Assembly: GCF_029784135.1 (NCBI RefSeq)
Contig: NC_073746.1
Location: 38,688,878 to 38,752,877 of the forward strand
Direction: 5' to 3'
Length of the DNA: 64,000 nt
DNA from: Toxorhynchites rutilus septentrionalis
Lineage: Eukaryota > Arthropoda > Insecta > Diptera > Culicidae
Positions 38,036 through 48,556 of the stretch are shown one piece after another; within the stretch, counting starts at the first letter, position 1, and each line of letters opens with the position of its first letter. Both the position numbers and the translations under genes were made by a program. Under the pieces are notes generated by a model, which worked only from the letters and a program-made list of their open reading frames with translations, did no database searches and was not told the origin of the DNA.

Positions 38036-39402
38036 CGTCTTAGTGTATACAGCATCTCGGCCCAGTGAAGGGGATAGTTTGGTTAGTTGTTCTTTCAATC
38101 TCTGCAATTGCAAAAGTTCAAAATAATTTACAACCATCAAATTCTTGTTTCCAATTTTCTCACCAATCGAATGCCCGAGTGCATATATTTGACCTCGGTG
38201 GAGATGAAGCAGCTGAGCTGGAGAAAGTTTTCTTTCGATTCGCTCGCGGGCTCATCCTCCGCTTCGGTGCACTTCATTTGTACGTCAAAAGTGCCTCCGA
38301 ACCATTGATCAATGAACGAACTAGAACAATAAATAAGATTTCTGTTTCCACACGAATAATAAAAAACCTATCCACCTGTGTTTGGCTATCTGATCCTTCT
38401 CCCCCTTTATAGGTGGCAGCTTCTGTTGGAGCATTTTGAGGAGCTCGGACCAACACTCGTTCGCGTCCTGTTGGCGATAGGTTCCATTTTCACCAGTTTG
38501 TGCAAAATTTGGAAATGCAATGTGCAGTCTTTGTAGGAACAATACCGGCGTGACAGTATCGCTTTTTTCCATATCGTCAAAAAGATTCCGCATGGACAAT
38601 GTTATTGCCCCAGGCGAAGCAAGACCGGCCAGACCGGACAATCCAGATGATTCCTCTTTGAAGTTCTTCAAAGCGTCGCGAAGCTCCCGAACTGACTTCA
38701 GGCATTGCAAGGTTGCATTCATATAACATGTGTTACCCAAATTTGTCAATCCAGCAGGCAGCTCCAACTTGATGAGAAAATAAAAACTTCAACGACAACG
38801 CGATCGAGATAAAATTAAAGCCCATATTTACCGCGGTAGCCAATTCACTCTCATTCATATCTTCTATGAATTTTGGTTTTTCTACTGGCTCTTGGGGCAC
38901 CTCTTCTTTGGTACCCAACAACAAAATTGTAGCACCCTAAAAACAACGAAAAGTTAAAACAGTCGTTTCAAGCTTCATATTGGTCCTGCTTTATACATTC
39001 TTGATGGGCATGTTCCATTCATCGTCCTTCAGATTAATGCCTTTGCAGAGCACTTTCTGCCGCTCTGGTTGCACTCCGGTTAGGGCATATAATTGGGCCT
39101 TGAAAAGCATTGGTTCCTCGTCGGTGTTGACCTCGACATTAGGAAAATTTTCTTTTCCCCATTTCACTTTCACTGAAATAATCAGGAAGAATTTTAAAAA
39201 GTTAGTGAAAATTCAAAATACTTGATATTGAAAAAATCATGGATTCGGTAATTATAAAGTTCAAATTATAATCTAAACAAATATATCCCATATCTAGCGT
39301 TCTAACCTCAAAGCCATGAATCAACATTTATACATTTACTTGTAGTGTGTATTCAATTTTTTTCCATTTGGCATTCTTGGACTTACCCGTGAAGCTAGGC
39401 AT
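38036..39402 (-). CDS. USP14: USP14 coding exons 1-6 (ubiquitin-like domain and catalytic Cys box)
   Basis: Exons: 39402-39387, 39172-38997, 38936-38832, 38767-38376, 38320-38164 and 38101-38036, all with GT-AG introns and matching phases. Exons 1-3 encode the N-terminal ubiquitin-like domain (VKVKWGKENFPNVEVNTDEE; LTGVQPERQKVLCKG), which docks USP14 on the proteasome 19S base. Exon 4 has the catalytic Cys box GLTNLGNTCYMNA and the QQDANECW motif. Exon 5 has DQWFGGTFDVQMKCTE and exon 6 ends SLGRDAVYTKT. The catalytic His lies in exon 8 at 19.6 kb. The role, trimming ubiquitin chains from proteasome substrates, follows from the family. Start Met at 39402 agrees with the family N-terminus. Confidence 0.93.
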
Positions 39403-39864
39403 TATGCTACGCTATAAGGACTTTCTTCTACAGCTAAACAAAATTGCAAAATTTCAAACAAATGTTACTAGAACAGGATCGGACACAAAACAGCCGAAAA
39501 CGACAAACGAATTGCGAATAATGACAATCTAAAATTTATGCTTGTCATGGAAACGTCAAAAAGTACACAGTCATTCCAGTCTGTTGCACACTTGGTTAAT
39601 ATTGATCAGAATCACCAGCGTCGACAAAGCTGTGAAACTCTGCTTGAGACCAAGATGTATAGAAGTATTACTACTAGGTGGGCCAATCTGCTAAAACCAC
39701 TCTGCAGCCATCTTGAAAATCTACTGTGCTCTGTTTACAAACAAAACACAATACGCTTTTTATAAGCAAATTGCCATACGATACGGCCATTTGCATTACA
39801 GACGTCTTTTCAGTGAGAATAAATTGATCTCGTTGAACCTAATTTTTTTATTCGGGCTTTTTCG
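39403..39864. other. USP14 upstream region with a MITE fragment
   Basis: Presumed USP14 promoter. About 39660-39745 matches, inverted, part of the MITE at 55481-55709 (shared GTTTACAAACAAAACACA and CAGCCAT blocks). Confidence 0.5.
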
Positions 39865-40462
39865 ATGCACGAAGACACAAGCACGAATAGAGAAGCAGAT
39901 TCACTGGAAATTGAAGAAATAATCCCGGTTGAAGTAAGTAGCTATTGGCCATCTTCGTTAAAGTTTGTAATGTTTACATTTGTTTGCCCTGCAGGCATCT
40001 TCATATTCGTTTCTATACCTGGTTCCACAACGAGTGGTGCATCTATTTGGAGCTTCTACCTATTTGCAATAATCCCCGTAACGGCTCGGAATCTGCGTTA
40101 AACACGCAGACAATTTTGGATTGGATTACACCGGCACTTCCACCCTCCGTGACCTCACCACCCACATGTGGCAGTATCTCTCCGATCCCCAGAAGACGGG
40201 TGTTGCATCTCTGAACCGAGTCCAAATCATACGCAGAAATTCCAGATAGTGTTCCTACAAACTAAAGCTACCGATCGTTCGTTCAATGGAGCTGCTGCCG
40301 CAGCTGATATTGCTGCCCCAGCCACAGGACAGTCCAAATATGAGGATGACCAGTGTATCCTATCATAATTGACAGTCGCAGAAGTTTGGAAACAGAAACG
40401 TTTGAGAAAACTTCGGGAAGAACTCCGCAACGAAGAAACTAAATTGGTGCTATTGGAGAAGT
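39865..40462 (+). pseudogene. Decayed gene fragment, part resembling GATAD2/p66 CR1 region
   Basis: A short exon-like frame (39865-39933, MHEDTSTNREADSLEIEE) ends at a GTAAGT donor, and a CTGCAG acceptor follows at 39994. The next part is readable only with frame changes (FYTWFHNEWCIYLELLP; then STLRDLTTHMWQYLSDPQ) and stops. At about 40378-40460 the reading KLREELRNEETKLVLLEK resembles the coiled-coil CR1 motif of p66/GATAD2 (simjang), then TAG. The first part is unrecognised. Whether these are one gene or two fragments is unclear. Confidence 0.4.
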
Positions 40463-41010
40463 AGAAACAGTAATGATGAAAGAAAATTTGATCGTGGATT
40501 CATGTAATACAAACATGAACAACACTCTAGCTTCGATACCACCCGCCCTACCGAAAGGGTCATTCAGTATGACATGCGAATGCAGGCTCATTTCCAGCAC
40601 ATTCGACGAACATAAAGTCCGTTGATACAAATCCAGTCAAGTAAGATTTTTTTACTTCTTATTTTCGCGTTCACCATTCCATTTATTTTTTCAGTCGTGG
40701 GTCGCTTATCAATATCACAATGTCTATCTTCACCTTCGAATAGTGTAAAAAAGCGAAATGTGAGTTCGAAACTGTAAAGTTTCAACCGATATTCTAAATT
40801 TGATATCATTATTCTTGAGTCACTATCATTCTAATAATACCATAAATTTCTTATTATTCTTATTTACTGTTCGAGAAATTTATCAATTAACAATAACGAC
40901 ATTGTTAAGACTCCGACTAATAATATAATTGGAGGAAAAAATATGGATAATAATTTTAAAGGCACAGTCTGGACAGATTAGCAATTCGGTATCTACAACA
41001 GCAGCACCAT

Positions 41011-41287
41011 TTGTGCTCCCGTGGCCGAGTGGTTAGCGTCATAACTAACATGCCGGGTGTTCGGATTCGATTCCCGTTCTGGTTGATGGAATTTTTCGTC
41101 AAAGAAATTTCCTCCGACTTGCACTGTGATCACGCGTATTCTAGAGCTTGCCACTCAGAATGCATTGCAAGGCGTGTCATTTGGCATAGAAATCTCAACT
41201 AAGTACTAATAAAAATGACGCAAGTAATACTACGTTGAGACGGCGAAGTTCCTCTAGAAACGTTAGTGCCATTAAAGAAGAAGAAGA
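41011..41287 (+). mobile_element. tRNA-derived SINE, family 3, copy B
   Basis: Starts GTGCTCCCGTGGCCGAGTGG, has a B-box-like GGATTCGATTCCCG and a GAAGAAGAAGAA tail; target duplication ACAGCAGCACCAT at 40998-41010 and 41288-41300. It is closely similar to 28485-28755 in reverse. Confidence 0.92.
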
Positions 41288-41300
41288 ACAGCAGCACCAT

Positions 41301-41952
41301 AAATACCAGCACAAATAAGCTGGACCACTATGGAGCCGGTTTCACTTGAAGTAAACTTAAGGAAAGAGTGTTATCCTCCTTATTGTCTGTGAACAAATTC
41401 AAAAAATTTACTCTCGGCGTGACTGTTATTCTAGATATCACTCAGACTCAGTCCCTACGACAAGCTGCGGTCAAACTGGTACTCACTTATCTTGATTCAG
41501 ACCAAGGCGCCTCTATATGTACCAGGTGAAACAATCATATGAAATGCACTTTCAGCCATATTGGAATTGCTGTCGGTATTGTTTATAAACAGCATCGGAA
41601 CGCTGCCGGCGGCTCTCTACAAACTGCCACGACGCTTATTTGAACGATGCCTACTATGTTCGGCTTTTGCGAATTTATGTGAAATAGAAGGGGTGATTTT
41701 GTAGTATTTCATTCTCATTTCCATACTCTTGCATGTAAAAAGGCAAAAATAGCGTATCCTAGCAATAACAAAACAAACAACCCTCGCTCCACAAACCGTA
41801 ATCCCCTTCTTAATGAAGTGAGGATGTTGCTTCACCTGTTAGACATTGATATAAGCGCCTTGCACGCAACAATCATCATGTGATGCTGATCCCAGCCTCT
41901 CACTTCACATACGGTCTACTGCATCGGTAATTGGTGCTATTAATAAAGTGCG
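41301..41952. other. Gene-free stretch with repeat debris
   Basis: About 41545-41605 has a short similarity to the MITE at 55481 (TTCAGCCATATTGGAA), and 41880-41945 resembles the family-2 SINE body. No gene seen. Confidence 0.45.
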
Positions 41953-42312
41953 CTACACATTAGAGATGGGCAAAACAGTTCACTTTGATGAACGGTTCAG
42001 TCACAAACCGTTCATCTAAGTGAATCAGTTTTTTTGAACAGTTCTTTCGCTCTTTCGTTCAGCGGTATTCAGAACAACATAAAATATTAGCTGGAACCCA
42101 ACATCTATAGACAGCTATTCATATATATCGTTGGATTGGATAGTGTACGTATGGGATTTATATTTTTGAAATTTAGTGGGGAAAGATAGGGTGCTTCTTC
42201 TTTAAAAGTCGCAAACTGTATGTGAAAATATGTTTATCGAACGACAAAAGTATAAGTAATAATTTAATGCGAACAAAATATGTGCAATTTTTCATATTTT
42301 CTGTATGGACAA

Positions 42313-42452
42313 CACACAGATTCCATGTAAGATCATATTTCATTCAGAGGAAAAATTCAGCAACTATTTCTACTAACAAAAGATGCACACAGATTCCATG
42401 TAAGATCATATTTTATTCAGAGGAAAAATTCAGCAACTATTTCTACTAACAA
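42313..42452. repeat. 73-bp tandem duplication inside the hAT MITE
   Basis: Two copies starting CACACAGATTCCATG at 42313 and 42386, almost identical. Confidence 0.9.
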
Positions 42453-42840
42453 TCAATTAATAAACAATCACGATAACACGTACACGCAATAGGCCAAACA
42501 ATAGATTGAAAGCAACGAAAAAACTTTCTTCTCAACTTGCCCTCACTATGAGATTTTATGTTTACCTAATTCTTGAATCGCCCCAGCTTCCCCTAGATTT
42601 TTTTCTGATAATCAGGAAGTTTCGCGGAATTGAAGAAAATACATTGAATTGAAAATATACAGCTTCGCCTTTAAAAGTACGAAAATCTAATTTAATTTTT
42701 AACCCAAAACTGAGTATACATCAACAAAATAAACCTTGGGTTACATGCATTTTGCTCGTAAATAACAATATCGTTTTATTTTTCTTACAAGCATTCTCGT
42801 TCTATTTATCCATTCCGTCCAGCGCAAATCAGTTCAGCTG

Positions 42841-43020
42841 CACTCTTTCGTTCGCAAACAATTTGCCCGCAAACACTTCGTTCTCGAACAGTTCGTTCTC
42901 AAACAGTTCACTCCCAATCAGTTCTTTCTCATACAGTTCACTCGCAAACAGTTCGTTCACAAACAGTTCACTCTCAATCAGTTCACTCTCAAACAGTTCA
43001 CTCACAAATCGTTCTTTCGG
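42841..43020 (+). repeat. 15-bp minisatellite, 12 units
   Basis: Exactly 12 units of 15 bp, consensus near AAACAGTTCACTCNC. The unit contains the subterminal motif of the host hAT MITE (GAACRGTTC-type). The frame reads as a Ser/Asn-rich pentapeptide series, but nothing indicates translation. Confidence 0.9.
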
Positions 43021-43145
43021 AATCAGTTCGTGGGGAGAACTACCGTTCTTTGAAAAAGAACGACCGTTCGTTCACTCTTTTCGGCGAACTAGTTCTTTCG
43101 TACCGTTCGTGAACGGTTTGCCCATCTCTACTACACATACTATAA

Positions 43146-44433
43146 GCCGGGTTCAGACGGTGCGAGTAAGCATACGAGTCGGTCTAGTCAGTTACTGCAG
43201 TGCAGCTACTCACACCGTGTGAACACATCATGCCAGTTATTGTCATGTGTGATCCGGCGTGCGAGCTACTTCAAAGTTTTTTGAATTTACTCGCACTTGC
43301 ATGCTTCACAACGTCAAAAACAGAATTTAGCGTTCGAATCAGTGATGCCAAATGTAATGAAATGTCTCTATTTTTAAGATATTTGAAAATATGTGAAGAT
43401 ATTTATAGACTTCAAAATTATTGGAAAAACAAATAAAACCCTCATAGTTTCTAAACGAAATAATTGTTATTTCGTTTTGCACGCTGGCGGGGCACGCTTT
43501 CTTTTTGAGATAGTTTTCTTGAGAATCTCTAATATAGAATCATTATCAGATCACAACTTACAAAAAAAAGTATTGTTCTAAGAAACAGAATACATATTCG
43601 ATTTAAAAAAGTACATTTTCATTCATTATTAAAATTTTTGAAGCGTATTTATTGCACCTGCAAATCGACTATCATTTTCATTTCACAAAATAAATAAAAT
43701 TAAAAAAAAATCTTTTAGACTACCATTTATAACATCACATCCTTTCGGAATTATCTGAGCTATGGATGTTTTCGAGATTCTAAAAAATATCGACAACAAT
43801 CCCAACGATATTCCAAAACAAAGGCACATCAATGTCATTTCTAATTTAACTCTTGCAGGTACAGCATCCCTCATGACTGTATCTTGGCGTTGTATTCGTG
43901 GAGCAATTAAATCCAACAGTTTTTTCACTTATTCAGGTGTTATTATCAACACTGCTCTGTAATCTCGGGGATCCTCATCGTAGAGTTCCTTCAATATTGT
44001 ATTTGTTGCTCCTTTTCTTTGCATCTAATTCCTGGCCCGAATCCTTTTCTCTTTCTGCTTTTTCGGATAGTACCTTCAGTTCAAAGAAATTCAGCACAAA
44101 GTATGTATTTTTAAACACGATCAGCGTTTGTTTTGCTATAAAATTGTGTGATGATACATTCAACTGAAAACCTAAGATGAAAACTGCCAATAAAGAAGTC
44201 GATTTTGGACCAATCATTTGACAAATTCGGACCTGATTGCTGTTTCTGACTATTTGATGGACATTTGAAAAGTCGCCTGGCATCCCTGGTAAACCCGTGC
44301 CGTAGTATCTAGTTTCTCGCCAGCAGCTCACACTGTGTGAACGGACAAGGCGAGTCAACCAATTGTCAAGCGAGTCCACCGGGTCAGTAGCTGCTCATTG
44401 TCAAGTCAGCTACTAGCAACGTATAAATGGGCC
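43146..44433 (-). mobile_element. PIF/Harbinger element, defective
   Basis: Ends GCCGGGTTCAGACGGTGCGAG and, inverted from 44433, GGCCCATTTATACGTTGCTAG are similar though imperfect; subterminal TGTGTGAAC/GTTCACAC blocks are mirrored at about 43215 and 44335. The interior contains a Harbinger transposase fragment. Target duplication is not clear. Confidence 0.65.
43683..43928 (-). pseudogene. Harbinger transposase, N-terminal fragment
   Basis: An 81-codon frame with LLDLIAPRIQRQDTVMRDAV, then PARVKLEMTL and FRISKTSIAQIIP, matching the region ahead of the DDE nuclease in HARBI1-type proteins. The DDE core itself is missing. The 134-codon frame at 43975-44379 is in the same element and may include decayed upstream parts (LVRSHSVSCWRETRYYG) but is not clearly recognisable. 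Confidence 0.75.
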
Positions 44434-45033
44434 TATAGGTTATAGGTTCTGTCACCGTTCCGTCAACTATTCAATAAATATTTTAACATTTAAATAAATA
44501 TTTTTTAAAAGTATAATCAGATCTGTTTTCAAAAATGAATGAAATTTGTTATGCATTTTCAGGAATGTTCAAACTTTCAGCCTATTTAAGTACTTTATAT
44601 TTATCCACATAAAATGGTTATGTCGAATATTGTTCCATATTATCGAACTTCTTCACTAAAATAGGTATTCTGAATGAAACTCACATAAACGGTGAGCTAT
44701 CAAACTTCCATTGGTAGTGGAGAATCATTGTTTTTAACTTCTAAGCTACGTCATATTTGAGAGTAAACTAAACTCTGTGTCTAGATCCAGGCCTACTTAC
44801 CCGGCCCGGGTGCTTAAGGTGCGTATGACTTATACACATCATAGAAGAACATGTCGTGTTTTTGTTGTACTCTTTCATATTATTCCGAGTCCTTCCTGAC
44901 TACAGGAGTTTTATTGCTGGTTCCAAAACTTTTAGAATCAAATCCCACCGGAAGTATTTCTAAGCCGAGATCGTAGTTTTCATATATAACAGTTTATTAT
45001 ATCACGTCTGATAAAGTTTCCATAGCAGTCTAT
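44434..45033. other. Downstream flank of the RING-MATH gene
   Basis: AT-rich, no gene seen. The 3' UTR of the gene at 45034-46483 presumably lies in its right part. Confidence 0.4.
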
Positions 45034-46483
45034 TCAATACAAATATTCTTCATCCTCATATTCAGGATCGGGATTGCGATCGTCAGAAATTTGCCCCTGC
45101 AACTCACGCAAATCTATATGGACTGGCCAAATAGTTACTTTGATTTCCAGGTAATCGTCTTCAAAATGGGTGAATCCAAATTCGTCCAGCTGGTTCCAAC
45201 GTATTTGCATGTTGATTATGGCTGTCATATTTCTTCTAAACAGATGTTGTTTTGTCAGTTTCTTGGTACACTCTGCTTCTTCATGGTCTAGTTCCAAACA
45301 AATATCATATCTAAACGAAGAAAATATGAGTTGAATCACCATCTTAAATTAAATCATCTAAACTAAAAATTACAATCCTGTGTATCCTTCGTCAGTAAGA
45401 TGTAGTTTGAATTTGAGAATTTTTCCCGGGTCCGACGTGTCTAGTCCAAATTTCCAAACATTTCCCAAATTATCGGTGTGTGTTCGATGATGGGATGATT
45501 CTTCACTATGTTTGTTAAACTCTGAGAAATCGTTAAGAAAGTATTCGAAATTTTGTGGATGCCTACGGTAAATATTAGTTTAGTAAGGACATATTTTGTA
45601 TCTCACTGTTCGTTGTGCTTACCCTTTATAGCGTTCATCTTGAAGTTTAAGTTTATCCAGAAGGCTTTTTTGAAGTTTTGCTTTCACTTCGTAGGAGGTC
45701 GGTCTAACGAAGAATCGAAACTTTAAATCAATTGGACTGCCACTCTGAATATTTCTGCTATCGATGAATCTATTTGTACCGTTGGAAACTCCCTTTTTGC
45801 AATCCGTTTCCGAAAAAACTATTCGTTTTGGGCATCCATTTAGCATTTCGATTATAAATTCATACTTTCCCTCAAGTCCTTTGACGAGCTGAATATGTGT
45901 ACCTATCCAGTGATTCTGGGTTTGGTGCGATCCTCGTGGATTCACTTCCAATCTCCACGTCGACCCAAGATCATCGGTAACCTTCTGGGAATATATCCTG
46001 AAAGGACGTATCCCAGGTGCAAAATTTTTCAGAATGAAATGACCAACTGTATATTTTGGCTTCGGAATCGTGTCTTCTTCGAGGTTGTAGCTATAATAAA
46101 GAGTATTTGAAATGAGTCCCAACTAAAACAGCTAATCCTTCTTACTCAGAGGTATCTGTTGTGTTGTTAGTCTCGTGGCTAATCCGTTCCAATACGGGTC
46201 CCAGTTTCCCGATTTTATCGAAGCTAGTCAACCGTATGAGCATATTGTGTCTCAACTCTTTTCTGCAGTGAGGGCAATTCGATCTATACACATCATCTTC
46301 TTCGCTATCGGAGGTCCGGTCTGACGTTAGTAACCATTGCATGATGCATTGACTGCAAAACAACACCGAACAATAGGGACATATTTTCGTGGATGTCGGG
46401 AGCTTCAAACATATAACACATTGTAACTGTTGGCTAAAGGCTTTTATTGCCTTTTCGCACTTGTCTTCATGTGCAATCGACAT
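45034..46483 (-). CDS. RING finger-MATH domain protein (TRIM37-like E3 ligase)
   Basis: Four exons (46483-46146, 46090-45623, 45562-45374, 45310-45034) with short GT-AG introns and matching phases give 423 aa. Residues ~20-75 form a RING: CVIC, CPYC, FCSQC, then CPHC after an acidic Ser/Asp insert. This spacing is as in TRIM37. A MATH-like beta domain follows at ~135-260 (YTVGHFILKNFAPGIRP; WRLEVNPRGSHQ; FEIEMLNG-type segment), and a second, weaker MATH-like or extension segment runs to an acidic Glu/Tyr-rich C-terminus. Unlike TRIM37 there is no B-box or coiled coil between RING and MATH. The likely activity is ubiquitin transfer with MATH-mediated substrate or TRAF-like binding, inferred from the domains. 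No orthologue is named with certainty. Confidence 0.88.
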
Positions 46484-46845
46484 AATCTTTCCGTCTGTGT
46501 GGTGACTACGAGATTACTGAAGGAAAACAAAATAACGTCTCGGAAAATAACAATTTCTGGATTTCGTGATGAGCAAGGCACATAAAATACAAAAGGTTGC
46601 TCAGCTTATTGACGCCGTTTTGAGACTAGTGATGTCCGATAATCGTTTGACTATTCGATTAACGGCAGCAAAAACGATTTTTGATCCAACAATGGCGAAG
46701 CTACTAATAATCAAAACGAACGAATAATTTATGTCGATGATTCTATTCATAAGATCAGACTCAACCCTGGTATGGTTATTTCATCTTTTAATGTAGGGCT
46801 GCGTTTAACAGGAGATAAAAACTGAAAAATTAGGGTACTTACGTA
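46484..46845. other. Upstream of the RING-MATH gene
   Basis: Presumed promoter and 5' UTR. Nothing specific seen. Confidence 0.35.
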
Positions 46846-46951
46846 TTAGTGTCACCGGATCCGAAATTCAATAGATAGTTATTTTATTGTTCGCACGGGC
46901 ACTCAGATCTTTTGATTTGTTGTTGTCTTGTTAGTTACAGTGTTTTATTAC

Positions 46952-47896
46952 AGGGTCTTTCAGATTAAACGCACACGCAACAAATTTTAATAACTTCTAC
47001 GAAAGTGAATCGATTTTTATTAAAAAAAAACAAAAATATGGATCATTTTAGGACATTTCGATGTGACCGCCCCTTTTGTCGATAACACGTTTTAAACGGT
47101 GAACAAAATTCTTCATTCACAACTCTAACATTACGACTTCGATGCTGTTGAAAATCCGAGTTATTTCTTCTTTATGTTCCTCCAAATTTTATGGCATATT
47201 AACATAGCAACGGTTCTTCACGTACCCCCAGAGGAAGTAATCGAGCGGCCTTAAATCCGGACTATACGGCGGCCAATTCCATCCACAGTTAAACATAGCA
47301 TGGAAGCGATTGGAGATGATGCGATCTCTGAAAACTCTACGCAGAAACAACAACGTTTCATCGGCGGTATGAGGCTTCGCTCCGTCCTGTTGAAAGATGA
47401 AACGTTTAAAATTGGGCATGACCATCAAGACTTCATCTTCCAATATTTCCCGAAAGGTAGTGCCAGTGACGTTGCTATCCATAAACACCGGGCCGATGAT
47501 TCCGCGCGAGCTGATTGCAGCCCAAACCGTAACTTGTTGAGCGCGGCTCGTCACGTTTGCCAGCCTTGTTATCGAAAACACTACCTGTTTTCTTGAACTT
47601 CTTCACAAGACGTAAGATCACACTTTTTTGGGCCATATACGACGAGAAATGTTGAAAATTTTACCATAAGAGAACAAAGTTTCATTAAGGCTTTGGTTGC
47701 TCGAGGTGGCGATTTCACTAAAAATACCCGTTCTTGTAAATTGTATATCTTGACACTAAAAACTATTTGATCAGACTGAACGAGTGAATATTATCGTCCC
47801 GAAGTGGGGAATGCAGTGTTACCATCGAGGGGGCGAAAAAAAATTGCGAGGAGCTTATCGATGTTTTTGCGTGAGCTTTTAATCTGAAAGACTCTG
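46952..47896 (-). mobile_element. IS630/Tc1/mariner-like element, internally deleted
   Basis: Terminal inverted repeats CAGGGTCTTTCAGATTAAA and, inverted, CAGAGTCTTTCAGATTAAA, with a TA duplication (46950-46951 and 47897-47898). 945 bp with a partial transposase. Confidence 0.92.
47189..47581 (-). pseudogene. Partial mariner-like transposase (catalytic core)
   Basis: 130 codons: VWAAISSRGIIGPVF, IFQQDGAKPHTADE (second Asp) and YSPDLRPLDYFLWGYVK (third Asp), with 47 residues between the two Asp by my count. This is longer than rosa DD41D and may be a related lineage or include an insertion (MFNCGWNW). The N-terminal DNA-binding region and first Asp are not present in frame. Confidence 0.8.
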
Positions 47897-48265
47897 TATT
47901 TTTTAGTGCTACGAAAATGCGTATTTGGGATTTGCGGTATTTACGTATGAACGCTACCGGAGCGCAATTTTCATTATGAATTTATTTTTTCGTAATAAAA
48001 TATATTCTAGGGTCAATGTAATGGTGTCGAAGTCTCCATTGAACGAGGATAAGTAACCAAGGTGGCCCTAAGCCGAGTCGACTGCCGACCCGCCGTCAGA
48101 AGCCGCGGTCTCTCGCAAGCAAACCTGTGTTTCACCGATTGCCCGGTTAGTTTAAAACATAGGAGACGATCTTTCAGTTTATATGTTTGCCTGGCCCATT
48201 ACATTTGCCCAGTTAATTAAAAAAAATAATATGAGTGACGCTCCGGTGGCGTTCATATGTAAATA

Positions 48266-48541
48266 TCACAAATACCAAATACGCATTTTCGTAGCACTAA
48301 AAAATAACAGAACAGTGCAAACAACAAGGCAACAAAAATACAAAAGATAACTGAGTGCTTGTGCGGAAAATAAAATTGCTATCAATTGAATTTCGGCTCC
48401 GGTTATTAGCGTCACGTAAGTACCAAACGATGTTCCCACCATCAAATAATCGGCAACCAGCACTGACGTATTCGATGGCATCTCTTTTGTATCATATGTA
48501 CGAGTTTTAACCGTTTTCACTGCTCTAAAATTATATATCAT
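48266..48541 (-). CDS. Open frame for a small membrane-like protein, uncertain
   Basis: 91 codons, two hydrophobic segments (SFGTYVTLITGAEIQLIAIL and SYLLYFCCLVVCTVLLFF), no family recognised. It sits in the right arm of an inverted duplication; the left arm copy is broken by a stop and the transposon insertion. It may be a gene fragment or chance. Confidence 0.25.
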   Translation of the reverse strand: MIYNFRAVKTVKTRTYDTKEMPSNTSVLVADYLMVGTSFGTYVTLITGAEIQLIAILFSAQALSYLLYFCCLVVCTVLLFFSATKMRIWYL

Positions 48542-48556
48542 TTTATATTTATATTT

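Larger units (their letters stand above)
41961..43130. mobile_element. hAT MITE with TAGAGATGGGC ends and 8-bp target duplication
   Basis: The ends TAGAGATGGGCAAA and TTTGCCCATCTCTA are inverted, flanked by CTACACAT at 41953-41960 and 43131-43138. 1,170 bp, no transposase. It contains a 73-bp tandem duplication (42313-42385 and 42386-42452) and a 12-unit 15-bp minisatellite at 42841-43020. Confidence 0.92.
46846..48428. repeat. Inverted duplication with a transposon in one arm
   Basis: The left arm (46846-46951 plus 47897 to about 47990) and the right arm (about 48229-48428, inverted) share ~200 bp including TAGTGCTACGAAAATGCGTA and ACTTACGT..CGAAATTCAAT. The left arm is split by the mariner-like element 46952-47896; the right arm is not. 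Confidence 0.8.

Noticed and set aside
42841..43020. CRISPR-like array
   Set aside because: Units are contiguous with no spacers; it is a minisatellite in a eukaryotic MITE.
42752..43222. 156-codon frame with Ser/Asn pentapeptide repeats
   Set aside because: It is the 15-bp minisatellite of a hAT MITE read in one frame, crossing the element end; not a pentapeptide-repeat protein.
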